A stretch of 41,959 bases of DNA, taken from Minisyncoccota bacterium. Its GTDB lineage: Bacteria; Pseudomonadota; Alphaproteobacteria; Elsterales; Elsteraceae. Numbering within the stretch: the first letter of the stretch is position 1; the number at the start of each line of letters is the position of its first letter. The position numbers and the translations under genes were made by a program. The notes below the pieces were generated by a model. That model was given only the letters and a program-made list of their open reading frames with translations, was not told the DNA's origin and ran no database searches. The DNA lies in contig JASGCE010000003.1 in NCBI GenBank assembly GCA_030054295.1, positions 1 through 41,959 on the forward strand, given 5' to 3'. Positions 1 through 6,937 of this stretch are shown piece by piece.

Positions 1-175
1 ATGCAAAGTCTTTAGCAACCCTGAGCGAAGCGTGAGGGGAAGAGTCCAGAAAACTTAGCAATTACAATGATTTAAGTTTTTCTGGATTCTTCGCAAAGAA
101 CAGTTAGCCTCGCAAGGCTCGGACTGTTCTAAGCTCAGAATGACAAGTTTGGAGTTTTTCAGGGTTTCCTTAAGA
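1..175. repeat. Palindromic repeat family A, copy 1 (left-truncated by window edge)
   Basis: This stretch matches the copies at 34508-34673 and, in reverse orientation, 41657-41850. Shared landmarks are 'agagtccagaaaac', 'tttttctggattc', 'ggactgttctaagctcag' and 'aatgacaagtttgga'. The family is a long inverted repeat: one arm ends in a GTCACTCTGAGC-type sequence and the other in its near complement. Here the first arm is cut by the window edge. The local hairpin near 109-133 pairs 'agcctcg' with 'ggctcgg' imperfectly. No coding potential is apparent. It abuts family B copy 1 directly. Confidence 0.8.
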
Positions 176-339
176 ATTCAAAATTTTGTTTAGATTCCAA
201 TAACTTTCCATATTCGTCATTGCGAGGGAGCAATAGCGACCGTGGCAATCCATTTTTCCATCTGAATAGTATTACTTCGTGGAGAAATGGATTGCCACCC
301 TTCGTCTCACAGCAAGCTGTGAGTCTCGCTCGCAATGAC
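176..339. repeat. Palindromic repeat family B, copy 1
   Basis: The core (216-339) starts with 'gtcattgcgag' and ends with 'ctcgcaatgac'. Inside are the inverted pair 'tggcaatccat' and 'atggattgcca' and a small hairpin 'ctcacagcaagctgtgag'. The AT-rich left flank ('ttcaaaattttgtttag') is also present at 20443-20625 (reverse) and 30078-30345, so it belongs to the element. It lies downstream of ribBA, which runs on the minus strand and stops at 399. Similar 'gtcattgcgag...ggcaatcc' repeats are common in alphaproteobacterial genomes. Confidence 0.8.
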
Positions 340-398
340 ATCCTTTTTGTAAAATTCCAAGGATTTTTAAAGAAACACAGTATGTCTGCAACCATTTC

Positions 399-1535
399 TC
401 ACAAACTCACAAAATCGCTGACCTCGAGGCCAAAGCCTTCCAGCCCCACCAATGTCGGGTTGGAATGTGTCAGCAACCTCATCCGCCGCACCCCGAGATC
501 GACCAGAATCTGTGCCCCAATCCCATAGTAGCGCAGTTCATTACCTACCGCGGGCGGCTTGGTAACACCGCGATTTTTCTCTCGAATTTGGCGGGCTTCA
601 AACAGCTCGGCCAGACTGGAATGAGACGATTCGCGAATCACCACGACAATGCCGCGCCCCTCGGCACCGATCCTCTCCATCGCGCGACGCAGGCCATGGT
701 CGCTGCCCGCGGCCAGCACATCGCCCAGAATATTCAGGTGGTGGACTCGCACCAATATCGGCTGGTCGGAATTGGCGGCAATCCCCTCGAGCCCGCCCTT
801 GACCAGGGCCAGATGCTCGCCATAGCCATATTTGCTGCGATAGATCACGGCTTCAAAATCCCCGCCATAGCCATCGGCAAAGGGATAGACGGCGGTTCGT
901 TCGATGAGGGAATCGCTTTGGCGGCGATGGGCGATGAGGTCGGCAATGGTGCCAACCTTTAACCCATGTAATGCCGCAAATTGCAGCACATCGGGCAGGC
1001 GGGCCATGGTGCCGTCGTCGTTCATAATCTCGCAAATCACTCCCGCCGGAGCCAGTCCGGCGAGCCGCGCCAGATCGACCGCAGCCTCGGTATGGCCACT
1101 ACGCACCAGCACGCCACCGTCGCGAGCGACCAGGGGAAAGACATGGCCGGGCGAGACAATATCCCCGGCGCCACAGTTGGGATCGATGGCGACGCTGATG
1201 GTCTTGGCGCGGTCGGCGGCGGAGATGCCGGTGCTGATCCCCTCCCGCGACTCGATCGATACCGTAAAGGCGGTCTCGTGGCGCGAGCGGTTGAGGGCGG
1301 CCATCAAGGGCAGGCCGAGCTGCTCCACCCGCCCGCGAGTCAGGGTCAGGCAGATCAATCCGCGACCATGTTTGGCCATAAAATTGACCGCCTCGGCCGT
1401 GGCAAAGCTGGCGGGTATCACAAGGTCGCCTTCATTCTCTCGCCCTTCGTCATCCATCAAGATCACCATCCGACCGGCGGCGCATTCGGCGATGATCTCG
1501 GTGATTGGGCTTATACCATTATGATTAGAAGTCAT
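399..1535 (-). CDS. ribB: RibBA-like 3,4-dihydroxy-2-butanone-4-phosphate synthase with degenerate GTP cyclohydrolase II domain
   Basis: The N-terminal half (about residues 1-205) is 3,4-dihydroxy-2-butanone 4-phosphate synthase, which converts ribulose 5-phosphate to the four-carbon precursor of riboflavin. It keeps the acidic metal loop DDEGRENEGDL, the GHVFPL and GHTEAAVDL motifs and CEIMNDDGTMAR. The C-terminal half aligns with GTP cyclohydrolase II, but the zinc-binding cysteine cluster (usually a C-x10-C-x-C pattern) is absent; the matching stretch reads VRVHHLNILGDV. This half is therefore probably not a cyclohydrolase, as described for alphaproteobacterial RibBX-type proteins, and GTP cyclohydrolase II would be encoded elsewhere. 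The start is ATG at 1535, with AGGA about 7 nt upstream overlapping the ribE stop. It is the last gene of the run. Confidence 0.93.
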   Translation of the reverse strand: MTSNHNGISPITEIIAECAAGRMVILMDDEGRENEGDLVIPASFATAEAVNFMAKHGRGLICLTLTRGRVEQLGLPLMAALNRSRHETAFTVSIESREGISTGISAADRAKTISVAIDPNCGAGDIVSPGHVFPLVARDGGVLVRSGHTEAAVDLARLAGLAPAGVICEIMNDDGTMARLPDVLQFAALHGLKVGTIADLIAHRRQSDSLIERTAVYPFADGYGGDFEAVIYRSKYGYGEHLALVKGGLEGIAANSDQPILVRVHHLNILGDVLAAGSDHGLRRAMERIGAEGRGIVVVIRESSHSSLAELFEARQIREKNRGVTKPPAVGNELRYYGIGAQILVDLGVRRMRLLTHSNPTLVGLEGFGLEVSDFVSL

Positions 1536-1538
1536 TGA

Positions 1539-2168
1539 CTATTCCTGAAGATGCGGCGCGGCCAGTCGCGCCAAATTCTTGGCCACCAGATCGACCTCGA
1601 GATTGACCCGATCATCGGGGCGCAAAACCCCAAACCCCGTGACCAGAGCCGTATGGGGGATGATGGCGACACTGAACCGCGCGGCTTCGACGCGGTTGAC
1701 CGTCAGCGATACCCCATCGATGGTCACCGAGCCCTTGGGTACGATGTACCGTTCCAGGCCCTTCGGCAATTCAAACCACCAGACGGTATAGTCGCCCTCG
1801 GCTTCGCTGGCCAGGACAAGACTGGTGCTATCGACATGGCCCGATACCATATGGCCGCCAAATTCATCGCCCATCCGCAGGGGCCGCTCCAGATTGACCC
1901 TCCCGCCCTCCTTCCAGCCGATTGCCGTGGTGCAGGATAGGGTCTCAGGCGAGAGGTCAAAATCAAGGGAGTCTGGAACTCCCGCCGTCACAAATGGCTC
2001 CACCACCGTCAGGCAAATTCCGTTGCAGGCGACCGAGGCCCCGAGTTTTAAACCCGCGCGATCAGACCAGTCGGCTACCGCCAAAACCAGCCGCCGCCCG
2101 GCGGCTCCGCCCTTCCGCTCGGCGAAGGATTTGATGGTACCGCGCCCACTTATGATTCCCGTAAACAT
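1539..2168 (-). CDS. ribE: Riboflavin synthase alpha subunit
   Basis: This enzyme dismutates two 6,7-dimethyl-8-ribityllumazine molecules to riboflavin in the cytoplasm. The protein begins with the family hallmark MFTGII and consists of two lumazine-binding barrels. Repeat 1 carries NGICLTV and repeat 2 carries the matching GVSLTVN; the MVSGHVD motif starts the second half. At 209 residues it has normal length. Its stop is 3 nt before the RibBA-like start, so the two riboflavin genes are almost certainly cotranscribed. About 70 nt separate it from the upstream atzF stop. I looked for an FMN riboswitch in that gap and saw none. Confidence 0.95.
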   Translation of the reverse strand: MFTGIISGRGTIKSFAERKGGAAGRRLVLAVADWSDRAGLKLGASVACNGICLTVVEPFVTAGVPDSLDFDLSPETLSCTTAIGWKEGGRVNLERPLRMGDEFGGHMVSGHVDSTSLVLASEAEGDYTVWWFELPKGLERYIVPKGSVTIDGVSLTVNRVEAARFSVAIIPHTALVTGFGVLRPDDRVNLEVDLVAKNLARLAAPHLQE

Positions 2169-2237
2169 GCCGACAAGATAGGGATTGTCCGCCCAAAGAG
2201 CAAGGGTTGGAATGGGTAAATATTTTCCCGCCAGACA

Positions 2238-4052
2238 TTATGCCTTGCCCAGATATTGGCGATAGGCCTGCCAACTGCCATAGCCGCTGATATCGACCGC
2301 GCCCTCGACGACGAAACTCTGGGCAACCTGACCGAGGGTGGCTTCACCCTCCTCGAGCTGCACCTGGGCTATGGCGGCCCCGGCGGGCAGAGTCTGGCAA
2401 TAGTCACCCAATCGGCTCCGCGGCAAGCTCCAGAGTTCGAGCTCAATCGCAAAACCGGTTTCGCCGCGATTGACCGCGACCAGGGCTGGCTCCATCGCCT
2501 GCGGCAAAAGATAGAGTCGATAGTGCGGACCCGTCATGGCCCGCCCCTGCAGTTCGCCCCCCAATCCGCGCATAGTCTTGGCATCAATGGCCACCAGGGC
2601 GAGGGTTATTAGATCATCGGTCGGGTTGGCGGCTGTCGCCGAATCCTTCCCCAGGGCTTGACTAAGCCGCCGCCCGGTTGAACCAAGCACCAGGTCGGCC
2701 ATCAGAGAAAACTCCTCGGCCAGAGTCGAGACCAGACCATCGCGGTATGACGGGGCGACCAGACTGACGCCAAAGGGCAGGCCTTGGCGGTCAAAGCCGC
2801 TGGGTACCTGCACCACCGTAGATCCCAGCAGATTGGCGAAGGCGCAATAGTGCCCGAGGCTGGCGGGAATGGCGAAGGGGTCACTCGCCTCCTCGGCGAG
2901 GCTATAACAGCGCGGCGCGGTGGGGATCAGAATGAGGTCTGTCTTTTGCCAGGCGGCCTCTGACTGGCGGCGCAGACTCATTAATCGATAGTGGGCGCGG
3001 CACAGTTCAACCGCTGAATAGTCCTGCGACCTGGCCACCGACTGGCGGAGAATCGGCAGCACCGCATCGGGGTGGCTGGCGACAAAATCGCCGATACAGG
3101 CGGCCCGCTCGCTATAGAGGGCGGAGTTGATAAACATGTCACTGGCGGCGGCAAAGGGCTGGAAATCGATCTCGATTCTTTTTCCCCCGAGAGTTTCCAG
3201 TCGCGCGACGGCTTCGGCAAACAAAGCCGCGGCATCGGGGTTACCAAAATCCTTGAACTGGGCCGATGATGGCACGCCAAAGCGGAATCCTTTGCTCAGG
3301 TCGGGTTTGGTGGCGTGGTGCGCAGGGGCGTGGCGCGACCAGGGATCGGCGGAATCAAAACCGGCAATCAGGTCCCGCACCAACACCGCATCGGCGACGG
3401 TTAATGCCATAATGGCGGCGCAGTCGAGGGAGCGGCTGGCGGGAACTATACCGCGAGTACTGACGAGGCCGGGGGTGGCTTTAAGCCCGATGATATTGTG
3501 GAAGGCGGCGGGAACTCGGCCCGAACCGGCGGTATCGCTGCCGAGGGCGAAGCTGACCCAGCCGCGGGCCACCGCTCCGGCCGAGCCCGAACTGGAGCCG
3601 CCGGGAATATGGTCGGGCGCGAGCGGATTGCGCGGGGTACCAAAGGGCGAGCGGGTGCCGCTGAGGCCGGTGGCAAACTGGTCGAGGTTGGTCTTGCCGA
3701 TCAATATGGCTCCGGCGGCGAGCAGGGTCTCGACAATCGGGGCCGATGAGTCGCTGGTGGCGGCAAATGCGTGACAGGCGGCGGAGGTTGGCAGGCCTTG
3801 GATATCGATATTGTCCTTGACCGCGAAGGGGATGCCCCACAGTCGGTGGGTGGCGTTGCGGCCTATCTTTTCTAAGGCGGCGGCGCGGGCGAGCAGTTCG
3901 GCCTCGGGGATCTGTAAAATCCAGACATGGGAATCGGGTTCGGCGGCTATGGCAGATAGGATGGATTTGACGATTTGGGTAGGGGTTGCCTCGCCAGATT
4001 CATAGGCTCGGCTGAGGGCGGATATGGTCATGGCTGGGGGTTGGTGGCTCAT
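2238..4052 (-). CDS. atzF: Allophanate hydrolase (amidase signature family)
   Basis: Allophanate hydrolase splits allophanate (urea-1-carboxylate) into ammonia and CO2. The N-terminal part (to about residue 450) is an amidase-signature domain with the Ser-cisSer-Lys triad: lysine in VKDNIDI, the GGSSSGS loop, and the nucleophile serine in GSDTAGSGR. The C-terminal part (about 480-604) is the second domain typical of AtzF and urea amidolyase, with GRAMTGPHYRLYLLP and a conserved end EGAVDISGYGSWQAYRQYLG. The frame is open to a GTG at 4061, but ATG at 4052 has a better-spaced AGGTGAG. It follows DUF1467 with almost no gap. No urea carboxylase, biuret hydrolase or guanidine gene is visible, so its substrate source is unknown. 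Confidence 0.9.
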   Translation of the reverse strand: MSHQPPAMTISALSRAYESGEATPTQIVKSILSAIAAEPDSHVWILQIPEAELLARAAALEKIGRNATHRLWGIPFAVKDNIDIQGLPTSAACHAFAATSDSSAPIVETLLAAGAILIGKTNLDQFATGLSGTRSPFGTPRNPLAPDHIPGGSSSGSAGAVARGWVSFALGSDTAGSGRVPAAFHNIIGLKATPGLVSTRGIVPASRSLDCAAIMALTVADAVLVRDLIAGFDSADPWSRHAPAHHATKPDLSKGFRFGVPSSAQFKDFGNPDAAALFAEAVARLETLGGKRIEIDFQPFAAASDMFINSALYSERAACIGDFVASHPDAVLPILRQSVARSQDYSAVELCRAHYRLMSLRRQSEAAWQKTDLILIPTAPRCYSLAEEASDPFAIPASLGHYCAFANLLGSTVVQVPSGFDRQGLPFGVSLVAPSYRDGLVSTLAEEFSLMADLVLGSTGRRLSQALGKDSATAANPTDDLITLALVAIDAKTMRGLGGELQGRAMTGPHYRLYLLPQAMEPALVAVNRGETGFAIELELWSLPRSRLGDYCQTLPAGAAIAQVQLEEGEATLGQVAQSFVVEGAVDISGYGSWQAYRQYLGKA

Positions 4053-4061
4053 GGCACTCAC

Positions 4062-4307
4062 CTATTGGGAGAAGAGGGTATAGAAGTCAAAACCGGTGAC
4101 CTCCATGGTGATCAGGATAGCGGCGGTGAGACCAAAGGCTATGATCGTGGTAAGTGCGAATTTGCGTTTAAGATTCAGGGTTTTGGGCGCACCGGGGTCG
4201 GTACCGGGTTGCGGGTTGGGGTTGCGCTCGACCCCGATGGGCAGGACGGTGAATAGGACGAGCCACCAGACTATGGCGAAGGTAGCAAGGCTTGTGACGA
4301 AGGACAT
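4062..4307 (-). CDS. DUF1467 family small membrane protein
   Basis: This 81-residue protein has two predicted membrane helices (about 5-25 and 52-73). The first contains the family signature WWLVLFTVLPIGV and the linker contains PGTDPGAP, both typical of DUF1467, a family known mainly from Alphaproteobacteria with no established function. The ATG at 4307 is preceded by GGGAG at good spacing. The stop codon touches the extended atzF reading frame, so the two genes are probably cotranscribed. It is the first gene of the run toward ribE and ribB. Confidence 0.88.
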   Translation of the reverse strand: MSFVTSLATFAIVWWLVLFTVLPIGVERNPNPQPGTDPGAPKTLNLKRKFALTTIIAFGLTAAILITMEVTGFDFYTLFSQ

Positions 4308-4389
4308 GGTTACTCCCGTTGGTTCTTTGGGACAGTATAGACCATGGGTGGTGGAATGGGTAAGGGGAATTTGGGAGTATAGAAATTGG

Positions 4390-4674
4390 CTAGGTTAGTT
4401 CCAAGTCGCTATGGGAACCCAGCCGATATAGAATTAATCGATTGTCCACTATCTTGTAGTAGATAAGTAAAAGGTCTGGCTTCAGGTGACATTCGCGGTA
4501 AGCGCGAAACTTGCCATGAAGTTGATGGTCACGATATTTTTGGGCAAGGGGTTTATCGTTAGACAAACATTCCAGTACTTCCGAAATGATAAGATCAATG
4601 TCTGCCTTATATCTGCCAGATTTAATTCGTTTGTAGTCTCGTTTAAAACTAGATGACCACTCAATCTTCCGCAT
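4390..4674 (-). CDS. YafQ/RelE-type toxin (mRNA interferase)
   Basis: This 94-residue basic protein has the YafQ branch pattern of RelE-superfamily ribosome-dependent ribonucleases. Visible counterparts of the E. coli YafQ catalytic set are His in RDHQL, His in ECHL, Asp in KPDLL, and Arg and His in RLGSHSDL. The tryptophan after the aspartate is leucine here. The start codon lies inside the end of the antitoxin gene (14-nt overlap), the usual toxin-antitoxin arrangement. It would cut mRNA in the ribosomal A site when the antitoxin is degraded. The catalytic histidines appear intact, so it is probably active. Confidence 0.88.
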   Translation of the reverse strand: MRKIEWSSSFKRDYKRIKSGRYKADIDLIISEVLECLSNDKPLAQKYRDHQLHGKFRAYRECHLKPDLLLIYYKIVDNRLILYRLGSHSDLELT

Positions 4675-4843
4675 TTAATTCCGCCAAGAGTTCAGCTATT
4701 GTATTGCAGGTTTTACCCTCTCCCCGTTCGATTTCGGCGAAGGCAGCAAGAGTCTCGGCATTGGGTCGGAATTCTCTTACCGATGGGTGAGAAATATCCA
4801 TTTGGTCATCTAAGGAAGCCACACTACTTAAGATTCTGTCCAT
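4661..4843 (-). CDS. Short RelB/DinJ-like antitoxin of the YafQ-type toxin
   Basis: The gene lies just upstream of the toxin and overlaps it by 14 nt. The C-terminal half (RPNAETLAAFAEIERGEG followed by TIAELLAELNAED) matches the toxin-wrapping tail of RelB/DinJ antitoxins. I prefer ATG at 4843 (60 residues) over the upstream ATG at 4873 because GGAGAA sits 6 nt before it. The usual N-terminal ribbon-helix-helix DNA-binding domain is not recognisable: only about 24 residues precede the conserved tail. Autoregulation may therefore work differently or be lost. No longer open frame lies upstream. Confidence 0.75.
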   Translation of the reverse strand: MDRILSSVASLDDQMDISHPSVREFRPNAETLAAFAEIERGEGKTCNTIAELLAELNAED

Positions 4844-5006
4844 ATCGATTCTCCATTGTAAAAGAATTATCACAAAGCGAAGACAGAATCAATATCGTTA
4901 ATGTTATAGAATTGTGAAGGAAATTGATTTATGTGAGGAAGGAGGTTACATTCTGTTCAATTGGTAATTCAATAACTCAGGCGAGTGTTTTAGATTATAA
5001 TTTGTC

Positions 5007-5190
5007 GGGGGGCGGATGCCCCCCATCTCACTTCGTTCGATTCCCCCCGCTGGATAGCCTCGTGCTTTCGCACGACGCTATGAGGGGTGATCGGAGTTTT
5101 TAACCTTTCGATAGCCCTCATCGCGTTGCGATAGCAAGGCGATCCAGAGGGGGGAGTCGAGCATAGCTCGACGGGGGGCATCCGCCCCCC
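5007..5190. repeat. Palindromic repeat family C, copy 1
   Basis: This is a near-complete inverted repeat of about 184 bp between the toxin-antitoxin pair and the 3' end of the pirin gene. The ends are 'ggggggcggatgcccccc' (5007-5024) and its complement (5173-5190), each also a local hairpin. The arms continue inward through 'ctggat', 'atgagg' and a centre with 'gttttaac'. Between matched blocks each arm carries a different small hairpin: 'tcacttcgttcga' on the left, 'gtcgagcatagctcgac' on the right. A second copy is at 23304-23511. The rest of the gap (4875-5006 and 5191-5286) shows nothing recognisable. Confidence 0.85.
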
Positions 5191-5286
5191 GCTTAAACAA
5201 AAGTGTTTTTGGATTTTAAAAGAATCAGACTATAGATTCTTTTGACCACTACGCCGACTCATTCCCACAGCCTCCCCGCCCACGGC

Positions 5287-6147
5287 CTACCTCGGTACGG
5301 TGTCGGCGATGCGCTTCAGGGCCGAATGCAACGAAGCCCGATTGGTATGGACCGAACTGCGCCCCAAGACCAAAGGATAGTCATGCCTTTTAGCCGTACC
5401 CAATACAAACCATGATTCCTGCGCGCCTGCCTTCATCTCTATCGACCCAGAATCAGAAGACAGGACCAAAACCTCCATCTGCGATCTTTGACCATTGACC
5501 GAACCATCCCCGTCAAAAACCATCGCCCAGGCCACATCGTGATGACTGGGCGGCAAATAACTCCACTCAGCCCCCGCATCAAGCCGCACAATAAAATAAT
5601 TCATATCCTGATGAGTCACAATCGAACTGCTATGCCGCAGATTTCTCCCTTCACTGCCACGATCCTCCGCCACCGGCTCCAACTGCCCGAGCAGCACCCG
5701 AATATCGCCCCCACTGATTCGCGCCATCGGTACCGATTCGGGCGGAATATATTGACCCTGAGCCGCTCCATCCTCGACCAGCGGCGGCAGAGCAACCCAC
5801 AGCTGAAAGCCGGTCATCCTGCCCTCCCCCACCGCCCGCGACTGGTGCCAGGCGCCACCACCCGCATTCATCCATTCGATCCCACCCGCATGAATAGTCC
5901 CATTCTGACCACTATTGTCCCAATAGACGACATCGCCACCCCGCGCCCAAGTCAGGGTCGCAATCCCCGAATGGGGATGGGCCGGAAAATTCAGCTGCTC
6001 GGTCTTGACCGGGTTAAAATAGTCCAAAAACACAAAGGGCTTGAGCCGCTCCCCCAAGTCGCCCGGGCTGACCATGCGAATCACCGGCCCATGGCTATGA
6101 CCATGGTAATGATATTCAACTTTGCGTTGGTTGAGGGTTTTTGTCAT
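5287..6147 (-). CDS. Pirin family protein
   Basis: The two-cupin architecture and the motif HPHSGIATLTW followed by GGIEWMNAGGGAWHQ identify a pirin. Pirins bind a metal, usually iron, and some have quercetinase activity, but most have no known substrate. In characterised pirins the ligands are three histidines and one glutamate; the HPH pair and the histidine of AWHQ are present, but the expected glutamate two residues after the last histidine is serine. I chose ATG at 6147 (286 residues) because AAGGAA lies at suitable spacing and the alignable sequence begins there; an open frame runs up to 6207. It is divergent from the FYDLN gene. Confidence 0.88.
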   Translation of the reverse strand: MTKTLNQRKVEYHYHGHSHGPVIRMVSPGDLGERLKPFVFLDYFNPVKTEQLNFPAHPHSGIATLTWARGGDVVYWDNSGQNGTIHAGGIEWMNAGGGAWHQSRAVGEGRMTGFQLWVALPPLVEDGAAQGQYIPPESVPMARISGGDIRVLLGQLEPVAEDRGSEGRNLRHSSSIVTHQDMNYFIVRLDAGAEWSYLPPSHHDVAWAMVFDGDGSVNGQRSQMEVLVLSSDSGSIEMKAGAQESWFVLGTAKRHDYPLVLGRSSVHTNRASLHSALKRIADTVPR

Positions 6148-6330
6148 GATTGATTCCTTTTTAACCATCCTATCCCCTAAATCGGCAACAAAGCAACTCC
6201 ACCACACAGATTGCCTTCACGAAAGAATTGACAGATTTCTTAACTTCTGGCATGTGGTGACTGAGAATAAATTTTGTAAAGCGTTTGATAGATTGTTACG
6301 CTTATGATCAACATAGCTTAGGAACGAATC

Positions 6331-6693
6331 ATGGTTAAAGCCGAATGGGGCACTAAAAGACATTGCCAGAGCTGCGCAGCAGCCTTCTATGATTTAAACC
6401 GCAACCCAATCATCTGCCCAAAATGCAAGGCCGAGTTCGATCCCGAGGCCAACCTCCGCTCGCGCCGCGGGCGGGCGGGTCAAGCGGCCAAGGACGGGGA
6501 GATTATCACCCTCGACGGCGATAAGGCCTTGGTGGGCGGACTGGAAGGGGCCGGAATCGATCCCGATGAACTGGTCGTGGCTGATGCCGACGATGATGAT
6601 CCCGATATGATAGAGGATGCGTCTGAACTCGGGGAAGACGACGACGACATGGTCGGGGTGATCGAAAAACTCGACGATTCAGAGGAGAGATAG
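6331..6693 (+). CDS. FYDLN-acid (TIGR02300) family protein
   Basis: This 120-residue protein starts with a zinc-ribbon-like region: CQSC, then the family signature AFYDLN, then CPKC. A basic linker (RSRRGRAG) and a strongly acidic tail rich in Asp and Glu follow. This organisation defines the TIGR02300 family, found mostly in Alphaproteobacteria and of unknown function. The two CxxC pairs suggest zinc binding. AGGAACGAATC precedes the ATG. It appears to stand alone between the divergent pirin gene and pstS. Confidence 0.9.
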   Translation: MVKAEWGTKRHCQSCAAAFYDLNRNPIICPKCKAEFDPEANLRSRRGRAGQAAKDGEIITLDGDKALVGGLEGAGIDPDELVVADADDDDPDMIEDASELGEDDDDMVGVIEKLDDSEER

Positions 6694-6850
6694 TCAAAAC
6701 CCAATCCGTCGCTCGGGTAAATGCAAATCAGCCCTTAACCCGACCGATTGATCTTAAGGATTGCTTGTTAAAATACTTGCCTGCAAAGACAAAAAACCGT
6801 GATACTGTTAGAGGTTCCTTTACTCATAAGGGGGATAATCATAGCCACAG

Positions 6851-6891
6851 TAAATGAAATTAATTTAATCTTATTAAGTAAATTTCATTTT
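6851..6891. promoter_or_regulatory. AT-rich inverted repeat upstream of pstS
   Basis: Two 19-nt arms, 'taaatgaaattaatttaat' (6851-6869) and 'attaagtaaatttcatttt' (6873-6891), pair at 16 of 19 positions across a 3-nt loop. The structure ends 46 nt before the pstS start codon. It could be an operator for a dimeric regulator or an mRNA leader hairpin. I did not find a convincing Pho box (paired CTGTCAT-like repeats) in the 6694-6937 gap, so PhoB control is not shown. Confidence 0.4.
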
Positions 6892-6937
6892 CTGGAGTGA
6901 GACTCTCCCCTTCAAATATCACAATAAAAGGTGAACT

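Noticed and set aside
465-1538. Several plus-strand open frames opposite the RibBA-like gene
   Set aside because: They are antisense shadows; the minus strand has full family signatures in this stretch.
2169-2237. FMN riboswitch before ribE
   Set aside because: The gap is only about 70 nt and lacks the conserved RFN element blocks.
4990-5181. A 63-codon open frame between the toxin-antitoxin pair and pirin
   Set aside because: It lies entirely within palindromic repeat C and has no recognisable domain.
6694-6937. Pho box upstream of pstS
   Set aside because: I looked for two CTGTCAT-like repeats spaced by 4 nt and found only weak partial matches near 6803-6826.
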